NCBI RefSeq assembly: GCF_024362695.1 | Contig: NW_026063241.1 | Span: forward strand, 684,501-748,500 | DNA: 64,000 nt | Direction of reading: 5' to 3' | Origin: Pectinophora gossypiella | Taxonomy: Eukaryota; Arthropoda; Insecta; Lepidoptera; Gelechiidae | Shown: positions 11,991-20,923 of the stretch, piece after piece | Layout: every line of letters starts with the position of its first letter | How positions within the stretch are numbered: position 1 is the stretch's first letter | Translations under genes and position numbers: made by a program | Notes under the pieces: generated by a model | What the model saw: the letters and a program-made list of their open reading frames with translations, nothing else | Told to the model about the DNA's origin: nothing | Database searches by the model: none

Positions 11991-13505
11991 TTATATCTCT
12001 GATATTTCGTCCGAAAACGTATCTGCAAACTTATCACATATATATTTATCACTTCCTAGTTTACCCATATTAGACCTTATACTACTATCTAAACATAATC
12101 TTTCTTTGCCCATTAGTATATTTATTCTTTCCCAAATTTTCTTTATATTTTTATTACACTCTAATATACATTGTTTATCATATTCGTTTCTGCTCTTATT
12201 AATTTGTTTTGTACATTTATTCCTATATTTGGTATAATCTAGTCGTTTCAACATATTCTTTGGCTCATTACTCCATATTTCGAAAAGTCTATCTCTCTCT
12301 TTTAACATTTTCTTTAAATTATCATTAACCCAAGTTTTATTATTCCTATTACTATTTCGAAATACTTTTATTACGTAACACTCATTATAAATATTATGAA
12401 ATATTTGCGTTAATGCTTTATACAATTCTATAGGACAATCCAATGACATGAGATCTTCAAAACTAGTAGACAGCAATCTTTCTCTAACCATACGATTGTC
12501 AAGTATGCGCCGCCGGTTTGGAAAAAGTCCTTGTCCTGTCACTAGCGCAGGATACTGGCGTTCTGTGGCTACGCGCTCGCGCGGGAGTGGCGGAGCTGCG
12601 CGGTTCCATTGTACCACTGCTGACACATAATAATGATCCGACACTTTATGTTCTATTACGGCTGAATCAATTGTAGCTGACGGTGCACGAATATAAATGT
12701 GGTCTATACAAGATTCGACTATATTACCCATTACAATTTCTTTACGTGTTATTTGGTTAATACATTTTATCAGTCCAAATTCAGCCATTATAGTTTCATA
12801 TTCAATTACATACTTATTATTCTTGTTTAAAAGGTTTATATTAATATCCCCGCATAAAATAATTTTATTGTTTTTTGGTAAGCTTTCAAGTAAGTTACGT
12901 AAATCTTGTAGAAAAAGTAAAATTTTATCCTGTTTATTGATTCTAGGCGGTCTATAAAGACATAATAATTGTATAGGATCATTATCCATGTCGAGTGTTA
13001 TAGAAACGCACTCCGCGGTTCCCGATCGAGTCGCAAGCGACGTTGCCACTTCGTTCAATTGCACCTGTATACCTACGCGTGTGTAAACTATGACCCCTCC
13101 TCCGCTGCGGCCCGTGCGCGTAAAACTATTTATTTTGAAACCTTTGATTTTATAAAAACTTAATAATGTAAAGTTAATGTTCGGTTCGGTTATAACTAAT
13201 ATGTCAATATCTTTTAGATTCTTATGTAATGTTACAAGTAACTCTGCAAAATGTTTCTTAATAGACCTTATATTGATATGTAATATACAAAAATCTTTAT
13301 TAATCTTTAATGATACTAGCCATTTATTGAAACAGCTCGTTCTGTCCGTATTAATTGAATCATCTGTTATTGATTCAATACAGTCAATGTTCCCGAATGT
13401 TACGGATTTAAGTAAAACACAATAAATGAATATTAGATAAATAAGGAAATCAATTGAGTAGGTCACTGATATCGCTTTCGGATCGCACCCATATAGACTT
13501 TTCAC
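11991..13505 (-). pseudogene. LINE-B ORF2 endonuclease part
   Basis: This open frame of about 500 codons holds an AP-endonuclease-like domain: ILHINIRSIKKHF, VITEPNINF, GGGVIVYTRVG, ILCGDININLL, CIDHIYIR and KVSDHYYVSAVV. The true start is probably near the HINIRSI region rather than the first ATG, whose leading residues overlap the end of ORF1 (13450). The linker with WVNDNLKKMLKERDRLF follows. The frame ends at 11991 before the RT begins, and collinearity indicates a mutation rather than a natural gene end. Confidence 0.75.
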
Positions 13506-14393
13506 CTTCTTCTTTCTTTACGAGTATTTTACCGTTGACTACCCATATATACTTGTACACGCCATGAAGCTGCTTCTTGGTATTCCATAATAAAACTCGA
13601 GTTGCTTTTGTTAGATCCTCGTTAATATAGATTTTGTTGTTCTTTGTACCGCCTGTTATAGTGCTACTTGTAACATCAATTAGTTTGCGACGCTGTGCAA
13701 GCCATGAGTCCCGGGAACCAGTACCAGAGGTCTTGAATGCAACTATAATTCTTCTTCTATCGTGTGGATTGAGAGGTGAATTACCAACCTCATCAACCCT
13801 GGTGTCAACTATAATTGAAGGTGGTTTATCAGTATTTCCTTGTTTTCGTGTCTGGTTGCGTCGTGCCCATTCGATGTCCTCACTCCTGGCCTGTATTGCA
13901 TTTCCTACTTTAGTAACGATGCTCATTATATTCTCATCGGGCAGCTGTTCAATACCTACAATTTCGATGTTGTACTTACGAGTGGTTTGTTCGAATTCCT
14001 GCACCTTTTGCTCTAGATTTATTGCTGATGTTAATGACATTCTTTTCAAGCTTGTTGATTTTTTGTTTTGATTGCTCATGCTCTAATAGTAAAGTGTCAT
14101 ATTTGTCCGAGAGTACGCTCATACTTTGTTTAATGGCATCTAGCTGTTTTTTAAAGCCGGGAATAGCACTGACCTTGCTTTGAATATCTTTAAAGATCTT
14201 TTGAAAGTCCTGACCTCCATCGTCCAGCTCATCATCCTCGTCGTCGTCCTCCTCACAGTTGTTGTAATCCTGCCTTCATGTCGGCAGCCAAACCTTTGAC
14301 GCAGCTTCTGTGAAACGTTCCTCGACAAGGCCCCTGACATATAAAATGCGAGCCTTTCTTTGCCAGCACTTTCTTACATTTCGCACACTCCAT
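13450..14393 (-). pseudogene. LINE-B ORF1 (PHD finger plus RRM-like/FP-type domain)
   Basis: The best-preserved frame is 14079-13450 (209 residues). It carries a coiled-coil start (LEQKVQEFEQTTRKYNIEIVGI), a PPSIIVDT strand and a C-terminal YKYIWVVNGKILVKKEEG segment of the same type as the other ORF1 proteins here. Upstream, from an ATG at 14393, the minus strand reads a Cys/His cluster (CAKCKK, CQGPC, FHRSC) that fits a PHD-type zinc finger. The two parts lie in different frames, with an Asp/Glu-rich linker between, so one indel near 14270 is likely. Confidence 0.65.
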
Positions 14394-14538
14394 ATTTCAC
14401 GTAATAAGTAGAATCTCCACTTTTTGTTAACCGTAATAATAATAGGTAATTGTAGCGTGATCGCGTGCGCCGGTCGGATCGGCAACGTGCCGCAAGAGTA
14501 CGCGCGCGCGCTCCGATCGACGTTCGGATTGAGACTGA

Positions 14539-15045
14539 AGATTACGACACATTGCATCAAATAAACTTATTAACCAAATATATATTACTCTAGTACAGTC
14601 CGTAGTGGGATATTGCATACCAATCTGGGGAGGCGCACTAAAAACAAAATTCCTAGAAGTTGAAAGAGGTAACCGTTGCCTACTAAAAGTAATGTACTTT
14701 CAGAAAATGAGGTTTCCAACGACAGAACTGTACAAAATGTCCGGCTTATTAACCGTACGACAATTGTATATTTTACTATCTGTTTTAAGAAGACATAAAT
14801 GTGAACCTTATGATCATACTAGGCCACCTACTAGAAGGAAAGATAATATTATTATAACAAAATATAGTAGAACGTCTTTTGCAAAAAGACAATATTCAAC
14901 ACAATCAGGACATCTTTACAATCAACTTAATAAAATACTAAACATTCATGAAAAGAAAAATCCCTACTGCAAGAAATGTATTGTAGAATGGATCAAAAAC
15001 TTAACCTATGAGAACACAGAAGCACTGCTGAAATACACTACATAA
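14539..15045 (+). pseudogene. LINE-A ORF2 C-terminus
   Basis: The frame reads LRHIASNK, then VQSVVGYCIPIWGGALK, the classical post-RT segment of CR1/Jockey ORF2, and ends in a basic C-terminus with a stop at 15043-15045. It follows on from the RT at 5084-6148, so the two are halves of one gene separated by LINE-B. Confidence 0.75.
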
Positions 15046-15059
15046 TAACACAAATACAC

Positions 15060-15215
15060 TCACTTACGCTTACACATACTCACACATACACACACACAAA
15101 CACACGTGTAGGTGTTAGTGGAAGCTGCTATAACAATAGCAGCTTCCGATCCCAAGACGCTGTCGCATCGTAGGGCTATCACACACACAAACACACATAC
15201 ACACACACACATCTT
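15060..15215. repeat. (CA)n tracts in LINE-A 3'UTR
   Basis: Two ACACACA-rich tracts (about 15080-15105 and 15180-15212) flank a short inverted repeat: GAAGCTGCTA and its complement TAGCAGCTTC around 15120-15147. Confidence 0.7.
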
Positions 15216-15401
15216 ATCTAATAAGCATTTGTATTTATTTAAACGTTGATTATTTTTGTTAAAAGAAATAAATAGTACTGTCAAAGATGTAATACCGATT
15301 AGGAAGAGCGGGGCTTCCTGACACAGGTCTTTAAATGAGGCTTACTAGGAAGTCCCAATAACGAGGTTATATATTGATGTACTATTTAAAGCAAATAAAC
15401 T

Positions 15402-15521
15402 ATTTTGATTTTGATTTTTGATTTTTGATTTTTGATTTTTGATTTTTGATTTTTGATTTTTGATTTTTGATTTTTGATTTTTGATTTTTGATTTTTGATT
15501 TTTGATTTTTGATTTTTGATT
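15402..15521. repeat. (TTTTTGA)n microsatellite, LINE-A 3' tail
   Basis: About 16 head-to-tail copies of a 7-bp unit TTTTTGA follow ATAAACTATTTTGATTTTGA. Such tails are usual at the 3' end of CR1/Jockey elements, so this marks the end of LINE-A. Confidence 0.8.
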
Positions 15522-15529
15522 TCTAAATT

Positions 15530-16346
15530 TCTAATTTTTGGCATACAATTTAATTTTATCATTTGGTCAAACGTTTTCAAATAAAATCGTACCGTTTAAA
15601 TTTTATTTTTAGATACTTTGAATTGTGTCATTTCACTAACATAGTATAAGAAACATTGTAACTAACATAGTTTATAGTACTTATAATATTGTATTGTTCA
15701 TTTTAATACATTTTACTTTTGGAAACCAAATTGTAACAATGAAGTAGTGTCATTTTGCATTTTCTAACAATGTAACAGTAAATAGTTCTTAGTAACAGCT
15801 TAGTCTGAGAAGTAACATGAAACTTTTGTTTACATTGTGTCAAGTCCGATAATGTTCTTAGTACGGTTTGTTTTGTTTAAGCATACTCATTGTAAATTGA
15901 ATTGAATCTAAATTGAATTGGTTTGATGTTTAGTGTTTTTGGAATTAAATTTTTTTTTTGAAAACAAAATTTTTCTTGAAGGAAGGGGAGTACTGTAGCG
16001 ACACATTTAATACATTTTTGTTATGTCAGCATTTTTGGTAGCAGCGCCTGCGTTGCCCCGCGGCTAGCCAGTCTCTCCCGTTCCGTCACCGGGCTAGCTA
16101 CTATGCCCAAACTTAATTACCGTGTTAAATATTTTCGGTGTCACTAACGTATCTTCAAAATTGTAATTGTTAGTCCTTTAAAGTGAATAATATAATTTCA
16201 GCAACTTTAAATAGTTATTTTACTTTCGTGATCCTCCTGATAATTATCTATAGTCAGATGATATATTGAAGTGCGGGTCATAGCGCCTTCCTAGTAGAAC
16301 TTTACAAAACACACAGATACACCCTAAATTTTATTTTATTTTATTT
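15530..16346 (+). mobile_element. Possible LTR-retrotransposon 3' end
   Basis: The stretch has no ORF. A purine-rich run GAAGGAAGGGGAG near 15980 is followed by TACTGTAGCGACA, which could be a polypurine tract and LTR start. A GC-rich block (about 16035-16110) and (ATTTT)n at 16330-16350 follow. The Polinton inserted at the end of this region. The assignment is tentative, because no matching second LTR is visible. Confidence 0.3.
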
Positions 16347-16352
16347 TATTAG
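16347..16352. repeat. Polinton target-site duplication, left (TATTAG)
   Basis: TATTAG immediately precedes the element start AGTAGTGTAAAATTGGGG. The identical hexamer follows the right end at 35684-35689. A 6-bp duplication is the hallmark length for Polintons/Mavericks. Confidence 0.9.
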
Positions 16353-16491
16353 AGTAGTGTAAAATTGGGGATTCTGGATCAGAAAAGATCCAGAACCCCC
16401 AATTTTACCATTTGAATTAATAGTATATCCACAATCTTCTATTCAAAAGAGTTATCTTCGTCTATTCTAATTATGAGTATACTCCACAATC
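16353..16491. repeat. Polinton left terminal inverted repeat
   Basis: About 139 bp match the reverse complement of 35546-35683 with a handful of mismatches and one 1-bp length difference. The outer part contains a 22-bp hairpin (16359-16380 with 16387-16408, six-base loop AGAAAA, one mismatch). The inner part contains repeats of a TATTCACAATCTTCTATTCA-like unit. Confidence 0.9.
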
Positions 16492-16760
16492 ACTCTACAA
16501 ACGTAATGTAACAATACATCAGAAAATCCCTCGACTTGCCGCCCAACCGAACCGCTGACAGACCAAACAAAAGCAACTCAGTGTTGCCATAACTTAATTC
16601 AATATTCTAAAAGATACTAAGCAACCAGCTTTTCTTATCGATTTATTCGTAAAACTATGCTTTGAATGAGCAGTTTAATTAAAACTGCTATTGAACAGAA
16701 CCTGATAACAAATAGCTTTTTCTCTGATCAGATGCGGGATAAACGAACGCTGATCGTAGG
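16492..16760. other. Gene-free left subterminal region of the Polinton
   Basis: No ORF, and no promoter I would defend. A TGATCAGATGC/GCTGATCGTAGG pair and AATTAAAACTGC/AGCAGTTTAATT form small inverted repeats near 16670-16760. It presumably holds the 3'UTR of the leftmost gene. Confidence 0.4.
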
Positions 16761-17003
16761 CTAGTCTGATCGTGATGAATCATTCTCTATTAGATCAACG
16801 AACTTTCTATCTATTCGGAGTACTTGACATAGTAATTTAGTACCAGGTCTTTTCCAATTTTTCTTGAATGTATTTTTATTATTATTACTATTAAGTAATA
16901 AAAATCCTTCATATTGTTCAAACCCTATGATCTCGACAGTCCATCCAAAGATACACCACTCCATAATTGATATTTCAACCAAATCTCCAATATTTAAAGT
17001 CAT
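16761..17003 (-). CDS. Polinton 80-residue protein of unknown function
   Basis: I do not recognise this protein. It starts MTLNIGDLVEIS and reads FGWTVEIIGF and KLLCQVLRIDRKFVDLI, a beta-rich pattern that could form a small SH3-like barrel; that is a guess. It is the leftmost gene in the minus-strand structural block, 143 bp downstream of the VDVQGF gene. The length and lack of breaks support a real gene, but codon evidence alone is weak at this size. Confidence 0.5.
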   Translation of the reverse strand: MTLNIGDLVEISIMEWCIFGWTVEIIGFEQYEGFLLLNSNNNKNTFKKNWKRPGTKLLCQVLRIDRKFVDLIENDSSRSD

Positions 17004-17146
17004 CTTTTAATTAATGGGATGTCGTCTTTGTAGTGTTTTCTCTATTATAATGAATGAAGTAACAGAGTAACGAAGATATATTCATTTGAATGTTATTCAC
17101 AGATATCGGATGGATAGAAAAAACATAAAAATACAAAAAAACAGTT

Positions 17147-17626
17147 TTATATAAAAAGTTTATTTTCTTTACACCATTTCTTTAGACAAATTACATTTTT
17201 TAATGCACATATTCTAGGATGATAAATACAAGAAAGTACATCTTCACAACATTTATACTTATCATACAAATTTAATAGATTAGGACAACCTTTATCTTCT
17301 AAATTATACACATGTTTGTTTTGAAATATTTGTTGAATCCATATCTGTTTTTCATTACCTTTAGTGAAAATAGTTTTTTCTTTAAGAAACTCATAAATAT
17401 AGCTCTTATAGCTTGAATATGGAATGTAACCTTCTCGCCAATATATTCCTCTATTCCTTTCTATCCAAGATACTTGCTTTCTTTCAGTGTTAGTTAAGTC
17501 ATAAAATGGGTATGGCGGTCTTATTAAAAGAACATGAGTTTGATTTTTACAGACAATCGCTATCTCTTTTAGTATAAACTCGTTTGCGTCAGTTTTAAAA
17601 CCTTGAACATCTACAATAGCGTTCAT
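17147..17626 (-). CDS. VDVQGF-type Polinton protein (RNase H-like/exonuclease-like fold suspected)
   Basis: This 159-residue protein starts with the signature NAIVDVQGFK followed by a beta-strand-rich region (EIAIVCKNQTHVLLIRPP) and a conserved-looking C-terminal part with NLEDKGCPNL and several Cys residues (KCCEDVLSC, CALKNVICLKKWC). I know similar VDVQGF proteins as frequent in arthropod genomes and in Polinton-like elements. The DxQ at the start of strand 1 recalls DnaQ-like nucleases, but the catalytic set is not complete by eye. Its ATG overlaps the capsid gene stop as ATGA (17623-17626), so it is probably co-expressed with the capsid genes. Confidence 0.7.
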   Translation of the reverse strand: MNAIVDVQGFKTDANEFILKEIAIVCKNQTHVLLIRPPYPFYDLTNTERKQVSWIERNRGIYWREGYIPYSSYKSYIYEFLKEKTIFTKGNEKQIWIQQIFQNKHVYNLEDKGCPNLLNLYDKYKCCEDVLSCIYHPRICALKNVICLKKWCKENKLFI

Positions 17627-18834
17627 GATAACTTGCGCACTATATTACTCAAAGGTTTATATTCCACAAGTCGGTCGTTAATAATAAGGCAATATGCTGT
17701 TGTATTATCAGGAAAATCAGACAAACTCTCTATCTCCAAACGGACATCTACAGGTCCAGATTTCAAATTTTCATTCTGCCTAGAACAATCAATAATAAAT
17801 AACGGTGCCTTGGTTTTAAAGTTGTACAGATCGAGCAACGGGTCGAGTGAAGAGTTATAATAAGACTGACGAAATTTTGTATATATTTCGTATAATATAC
17901 AGTATTTACTTTCATTGAATTTTAAATTAAGCGCATCGTATGGATAATATTGTGAATTTAAGAAAAGGGTAACGTTAGTTAAATTACAATGGTCAAATAT
18001 AGAACAATCTTTTGATTGATTGTTTTTTCTATCAGTTTGCAACCCAAATATAACATATCGTGGCTTTTCGAGTTGAGAAGCCGTTTTGATAGACCAGGAA
18101 TGTTTTGTAGTTTTAGGTAACAAAGGATACTCATATAAATCCCAATTCCTGAAAGCTATTTGAATAGGTTTATCTTTATCTAAATGTTTAAGTAATAATA
18201 TCCTTTCGCGATCTGATACTTTTATATGTGGTACACGCCATTGTACTCTCTGTATGTCTATTTTGATGTCATCAATATCTTCCGAAAACTTTACGCTGTT
18301 TAAGTTGGAATTACTTCTAGTTAGTATAAGTTCATGTTTGCAATTCATGATTATTTTACTATAATCTTCTGCGAACCCCATTATTCTGTTTAGCGGTAAA
18401 ACAGCACTGAAACTACCAGTTGTACTTATAGTTCCGGTTGTCGTGTTCCACCCCCATAAAGCTGCAACTTTACTTTCACCTTCATTCATCGATACATATG
18501 ATTTAATAGTTGTTGTTATTCCAGAATTTTTAATGCGATCTATTTCAACACCGTTCATCTCGTATCTGATATCTTGGAACAAAAACATAGCAAAGTTATT
18601 CGTGAAGCTCACTGCTTTGTGAATAGGCTTCCGATCTTTTCCAATGAGGGTTGCATGTCCTTCAATGTAAATAGAACTGGCTGATGGTAATATGTACAAG
18701 TCTTGCTGATGTATCGGTATCCTGATTTCATCATTTTCTTTAAAACTGTTATTATAGGGATTATAAGTATGGATTTCATAACTTTCTATTGAATTGTCGA
18801 ATTGCGGTAAATCAGTTATTTGAAGTATATTCAT
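17623..18834 (-). CDS. MCP: Polinton major capsid protein (double jelly roll)
   Basis: This 403-residue protein would form the hexon-like capsomer of a Polinton/adintovirus particle. Diagnostic stretches are IEGHATLIGKD and the strand VSFTNNFAMFLFQDIRYEMNGVEID near residues 75-100, then ILTRSNSN, IKIDIQRVQWRVPHIKVSD in the second half, and NVTLFLNSQYYPYDALNL near the C-terminus. Together these match the insect Polinton capsid family. The length is slightly short of typical (about 400-500). The frame is intact. The start overlaps the stop of the pX-like gene (18831-18834) and the stop overlaps the start of the VDVQGF gene, each as ATGA. Confidence 0.85.
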   Translation of the reverse strand: MNILQITDLPQFDNSIESYEIHTYNPYNNSFKENDEIRIPIHQQDLYILPSASSIYIEGHATLIGKDRKPIHKAVSFTNNFAMFLFQDIRYEMNGVEIDRIKNSGITTTIKSYVSMNEGESKVAALWGWNTTTGTISTTGSFSAVLPLNRIMGFAEDYSKIIMNCKHELILTRSNSNLNSVKFSEDIDDIKIDIQRVQWRVPHIKVSDRERILLLKHLDKDKPIQIAFRNWDLYEYPLLPKTTKHSWSIKTASQLEKPRYVIFGLQTDRKNNQSKDCSIFDHCNLTNVTLFLNSQYYPYDALNLKFNESKYCILYEIYTKFRQSYYNSSLDPLLDLYNFKTKAPLFIIDCSRQNENLKSGPVDVRLEIESLSDFPDNTTAYCLIINDRLVEYKPLSNIVRKLS

Positions 18835-18977
18835 ATTTTAAATCCGAGAGCACGGAGAAAATCTTTATTGGTTTTAGTAATTTTTCTTGCTGATTTGATA
18901 CGTCTTTGCACTTTCACTCTTTGCGTAGCATTGATGCATCTTAAAGTATTGTAAGGAGTTTTATTAAATAAAATCAT
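18831..18977 (-). CDS. Small basic pX-like virion peptide (48 residues)
   Basis: This short ORF was found by reading the gap between penton and capsid genes. It starts at ATG 18977-18975, which overlaps the penton stop as ATGA, and ends in a TGA that overlaps the capsid ATG as ATGA. The 48 residues include at least 12 Lys/Arg, with a central KVQRRIKSARKITKTNK segment and a hydrophobic end FLRALGFKI. Position and composition match the small DNA-condensing pX/mu-like peptides described for adintoviruses, placed beside the hexon gene. The exact fit at both ends makes chance unlikely. Confidence 0.75.
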   Translation of the reverse strand: MILFNKTPYNTLRCINATQRVKVQRRIKSARKITKTNKDFLRALGFKI

Positions 18978-19651
18978 CTTGATTTTCGTAAATGAAGACA
19001 CAGTTGAATATTTTCTTCTCTGAAGTCAATATAATTATTGTGCTCATCGATAATATTTAAACATACAGACGAAATACTGTGTTTCTCAACAGGAAAATAA
19101 ATTATATTTTTGGGAACTTCTATGTAACGATGACCTGGAGATACGTTTGGTATAAATTCGTATATAATATGCGATGGTAAGCCGTTAGTAAATGAGCCTC
19201 GCACGAGGTCACACTCGATCCTGATTACGGACACTGGCAAAATGTTAACCGGATTGATGGACTCATGCCATTTATTAGCTTCTAATTTAATACTCGAGAA
19301 ACCCAGCAGATGTCCTAAGCTATTCTTTGCATCAAAATTGACAATTTCTGAACAAAATAAAGAACACGTTAAAGTATTATTGTTGGGTCTTATTATTAAT
19401 TCACAATCCTTTAATTTACTTTGAAGGTATTCAACTATATCAAATAAACTATACACTCCATAAGGAATTTTTATTTGTTTACCTTCAATCCCGTAAGAAA
19501 AAATATTGTTATGTGCGTTTATATTTGGTATTGAGTTCACAGCAGAAAAATAAAGTAATCCACATTCATATTTATCATCTATATTCAAGGGTGGTTGAAA
19601 ATATGATTCCAATTTTGATTTTTTTCCAGCAATGCTTAACGTGATAGACAT
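18974..19651 (-). CDS. Polinton minor capsid (penton-like) protein
   Basis: This 225-residue protein is predicted to form the vertex penton as a single jelly roll. Features seen are YECGLLYFSAVNSIPN near residue 30, IPYGVYSLFDIVEYLQ (an element I associate with Polinton pentons), NSLGHLLGFSS near residue 115, and a strand series VIRIECDLVRGSF, HIIYEFIPNVSPG and IIYFPV. The frame is intact. It lies 38 bp downstream of the protease and overlaps the pX-like gene by four bases. Gene order protease-penton-pX-capsid supports the call. Confidence 0.8.
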   Translation of the reverse strand: MSITLSIAGKKSKLESYFQPPLNIDDKYECGLLYFSAVNSIPNINAHNNIFSYGIEGKQIKIPYGVYSLFDIVEYLQSKLKDCELIIRPNNNTLTCSLFCSEIVNFDAKNSLGHLLGFSSIKLEANKWHESINPVNILPVSVIRIECDLVRGSFTNGLPSHIIYEFIPNVSPGHRYIEVPKNIIYFPVEKHSISSVCLNIIDEHNNYIDFREENIQLCLHLRKSR

Positions 19652-19689
19652 GATTGCATACTAAATGTTGTATTCCTTTAAAGACTTAT

Positions 19690-20064
19690 TTATTTGATTT
19701 TGTTTCTACGCCAGAAATCTTTAAGGAATTTTATACACAAATGTCCACAGTTAAAAGGGTGATCTCGCTGTACATTATCATAATTGTAACGAATATTACA
19801 TCCAACATATTTTAAAAATTCTTTAGGCGGTTTTAAATTACCATAACTATCAAAATATTCAATGTAATTATCCAACTTAACATAGGCCACCCAATGAGAC
19901 CCCGGATTATCTGAACTGTCTAAATTAAGGATCCCACATTCTTTACGAAGTGCGTAGTTCGGCAACGTATCTCGCATAAATACTCCTCGAAAATATGGGA
20001 TGTCTGTTGCATGATTCAGAATATCGATATTAGTAAGAGCTCGATTGGGTAGCCTTCGATTTAG
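19690..20064 (-). CDS. PRO: Adenain-like cysteine protease (probable -1 frameshift product of the PLA2 gene)
   Basis: This is the maturation protease of the capsid, C5/Ulp1 type. The His motif SHWVAYVK, the acidic EYFDSYG, a Gln in VQRDHPFNCGH and the Cys in NCGHLC form the catalytic set. The first in-frame ATG is at 19977, but the conserved N-terminus (NIDIL and IPYFRGVFMRD) extends upstream of it, through a frame open to 20064 without any ATG. That frame begins exactly at the -1 position of an A AAA AAC heptamer at the end of the PLA2 gene, so the protease may be made as a frameshift extension of PLA2. Alternatives are a non-AUG start or a spliced leader. Downstream part certain, start uncertain. 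Confidence 0.8.
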   Translation of the reverse strand, partial: LNRRLPNRALTNIDILNHATDIPYFRGVFMRDTLPNYALRKECGILNLDSSDNPGSHWVAYVKLDNYIEYFDSYGNLKPPKEFLKYVGCNIRYNYDNVQRDHPFNCGHLCIKFLKDFWRRNKIK

Positions 20065-20840
20065 TTTTTTCTATCTGTTACATATATTCCAAATCCATCC
20101 TTATGCGGTTTAAGATGTAACCCTTTTTCTATACAAAGTGCTTCCATTTTTTCATTATGTCTTTTTAACTCGGTGAAACGCTTTTTAGCAGCTTTAAACT
20201 CATTGACTACTTTAGCGATTCCTGCAGCGCCACCGGCTAAACTCCCAGCAGCAGACAATCCAGCAAAAATTGGTATTAGTGGTAGAACGCCTCCAGTTTT
20301 GGGTACAGGAATAACACGTGGTAATTTAATAGATGAATCAGCTGCCAATTCTTTAGCAGCAGCTATTGCCAACTCTATTGCAATTTTTTTACACTTAGGT
20401 TTCATTTTATTTACATGTTTTTTGGTATGAGCAATGATTTGTTTTAAATGCTTCCTTAAACCAGTACCAGAACTTGCTTTAATAGCCAACTTATTTTTGT
20501 TGTTATTTAAACCAGCACCAGTGTTTATTTTGGTAAGCATAGTTTTATTTACTAAGTGAGCAGCTATCTTTTCTCCAAGACTACAGTCAGGAGCTGAAAT
20601 ACGTTTTCTTGCCATATTCATTAATTTTATATCAGCTTTATGACGATCACTTAAACAAGATGATAAATCGTAGGCAATATCGTGTTCCTTGCAATATTCG
20701 TCTAATTGATTGATTCCTTTATCTCCACGTGCAAGTCTTTTATGCAATTTAGTACCGGGCCCGCAATAATTATATCCAGGTAAATGTAGCTCAAAGGGTA
20801 AATGATTAATAAACCAATTGAGGAGACCACTTTGGTTCAT
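20061..20840 (-). CDS. PLA2-like virion protein (parvovirus VP1u / adintovirus type)
   Basis: This 259-residue protein has an N-terminal phospholipase A2-like domain: the calcium loop YCGPGT at residues 25-30 and the catalytic pair in EYCKEHDIAYD with His53-Asp54. In the parvovirus parallel such a domain breaches endosomal membranes. The middle is Lys-rich (residues about 110-160), then comes an Ala/Gly-rich hydrophobic segment (about 187-212, IFAGLSAAGSLAGGAAGIAK) that could be a membrane-active helix, and a basic C-terminus. The combination resembles a PLA2 domain fused to an adenovirus pVI-like tail. The frame is intact. The protease is encoded directly downstream in the -1 frame. Confidence 0.85.
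   Translation of the reverse strand: MNQSGLLNWFINHLPFELHLPGYNYCGPGTKLHKRLARGDKGINQLDEYCKEHDIAYDLSSCLSDRHKADIKLMNMARKRISAPDCSLGEKIAAHLVNKTMLTKINTGAGLNNNKNKLAIKASSGTGLRKHLKQIIAHTKKHVNKMKPKCKKIAIELAIAAAKELAADSSIKLPRVIPVPKTGGVLPLIPIFAGLSAAGSLAGGAAGIAKVVNEFKAAKKRFTELKRHNEKMEALCIEKGLHLKPHKDGFGIYVTDRKN
20064..20070 (-). promoter_or_regulatory. Candidate -1 ribosomal frameshift site A AAA AAC
   Basis: On the minus strand the PLA2 frame ends AGA AAA AAC TAA, so a canonical X XXY YYZ heptamer in the correct register lies directly before the stop. The -1 frame entered there is the protease frame, open to 19690. I see no strong downstream stem-loop by eye; only weak pairings around TCGA and ATCGA/TCGAT are present. 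Confidence 0.6.
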
Positions 20841-20923
20841 GCTCTATATAAGACTGATTGAAACGCTCGAATAAAATTTTATTATATTAAGACGCACAGT
20901 TTTCGTGATAATTTATGAGTCAG

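Larger units (their letters stand above)
6149..14538 (-). mobile_element. LINE-B (CR1/Jockey-type), minus strand, inserted in LINE-A and split by a Helitron
   Basis: On the minus strand the order is 5' leader (about 14538), ORF1 with PHD finger (about 14393-13450), ORF2 endonuclease (13505-11991), RT (11936-10589), C-terminus (6538-6305) and an AT-rich 3' tail at 6150-6190. The 4050-bp Helitron 6539-10588 sits inside the RT C-terminal region. ORF2 has an in-frame break near 11990 and a frame change near 11570, and ORF1 has a frame change near 14270, so LINE-B is inactive. LINE-A protein similarity resumes at about 14539, which sets the 5' boundary. Confidence 0.75.

Noticed and set aside
15386..15580. 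Lys/Ser-rich ORF on the minus strand
   Set aside because: Direct translation of the (TTTTTGA)n tail.
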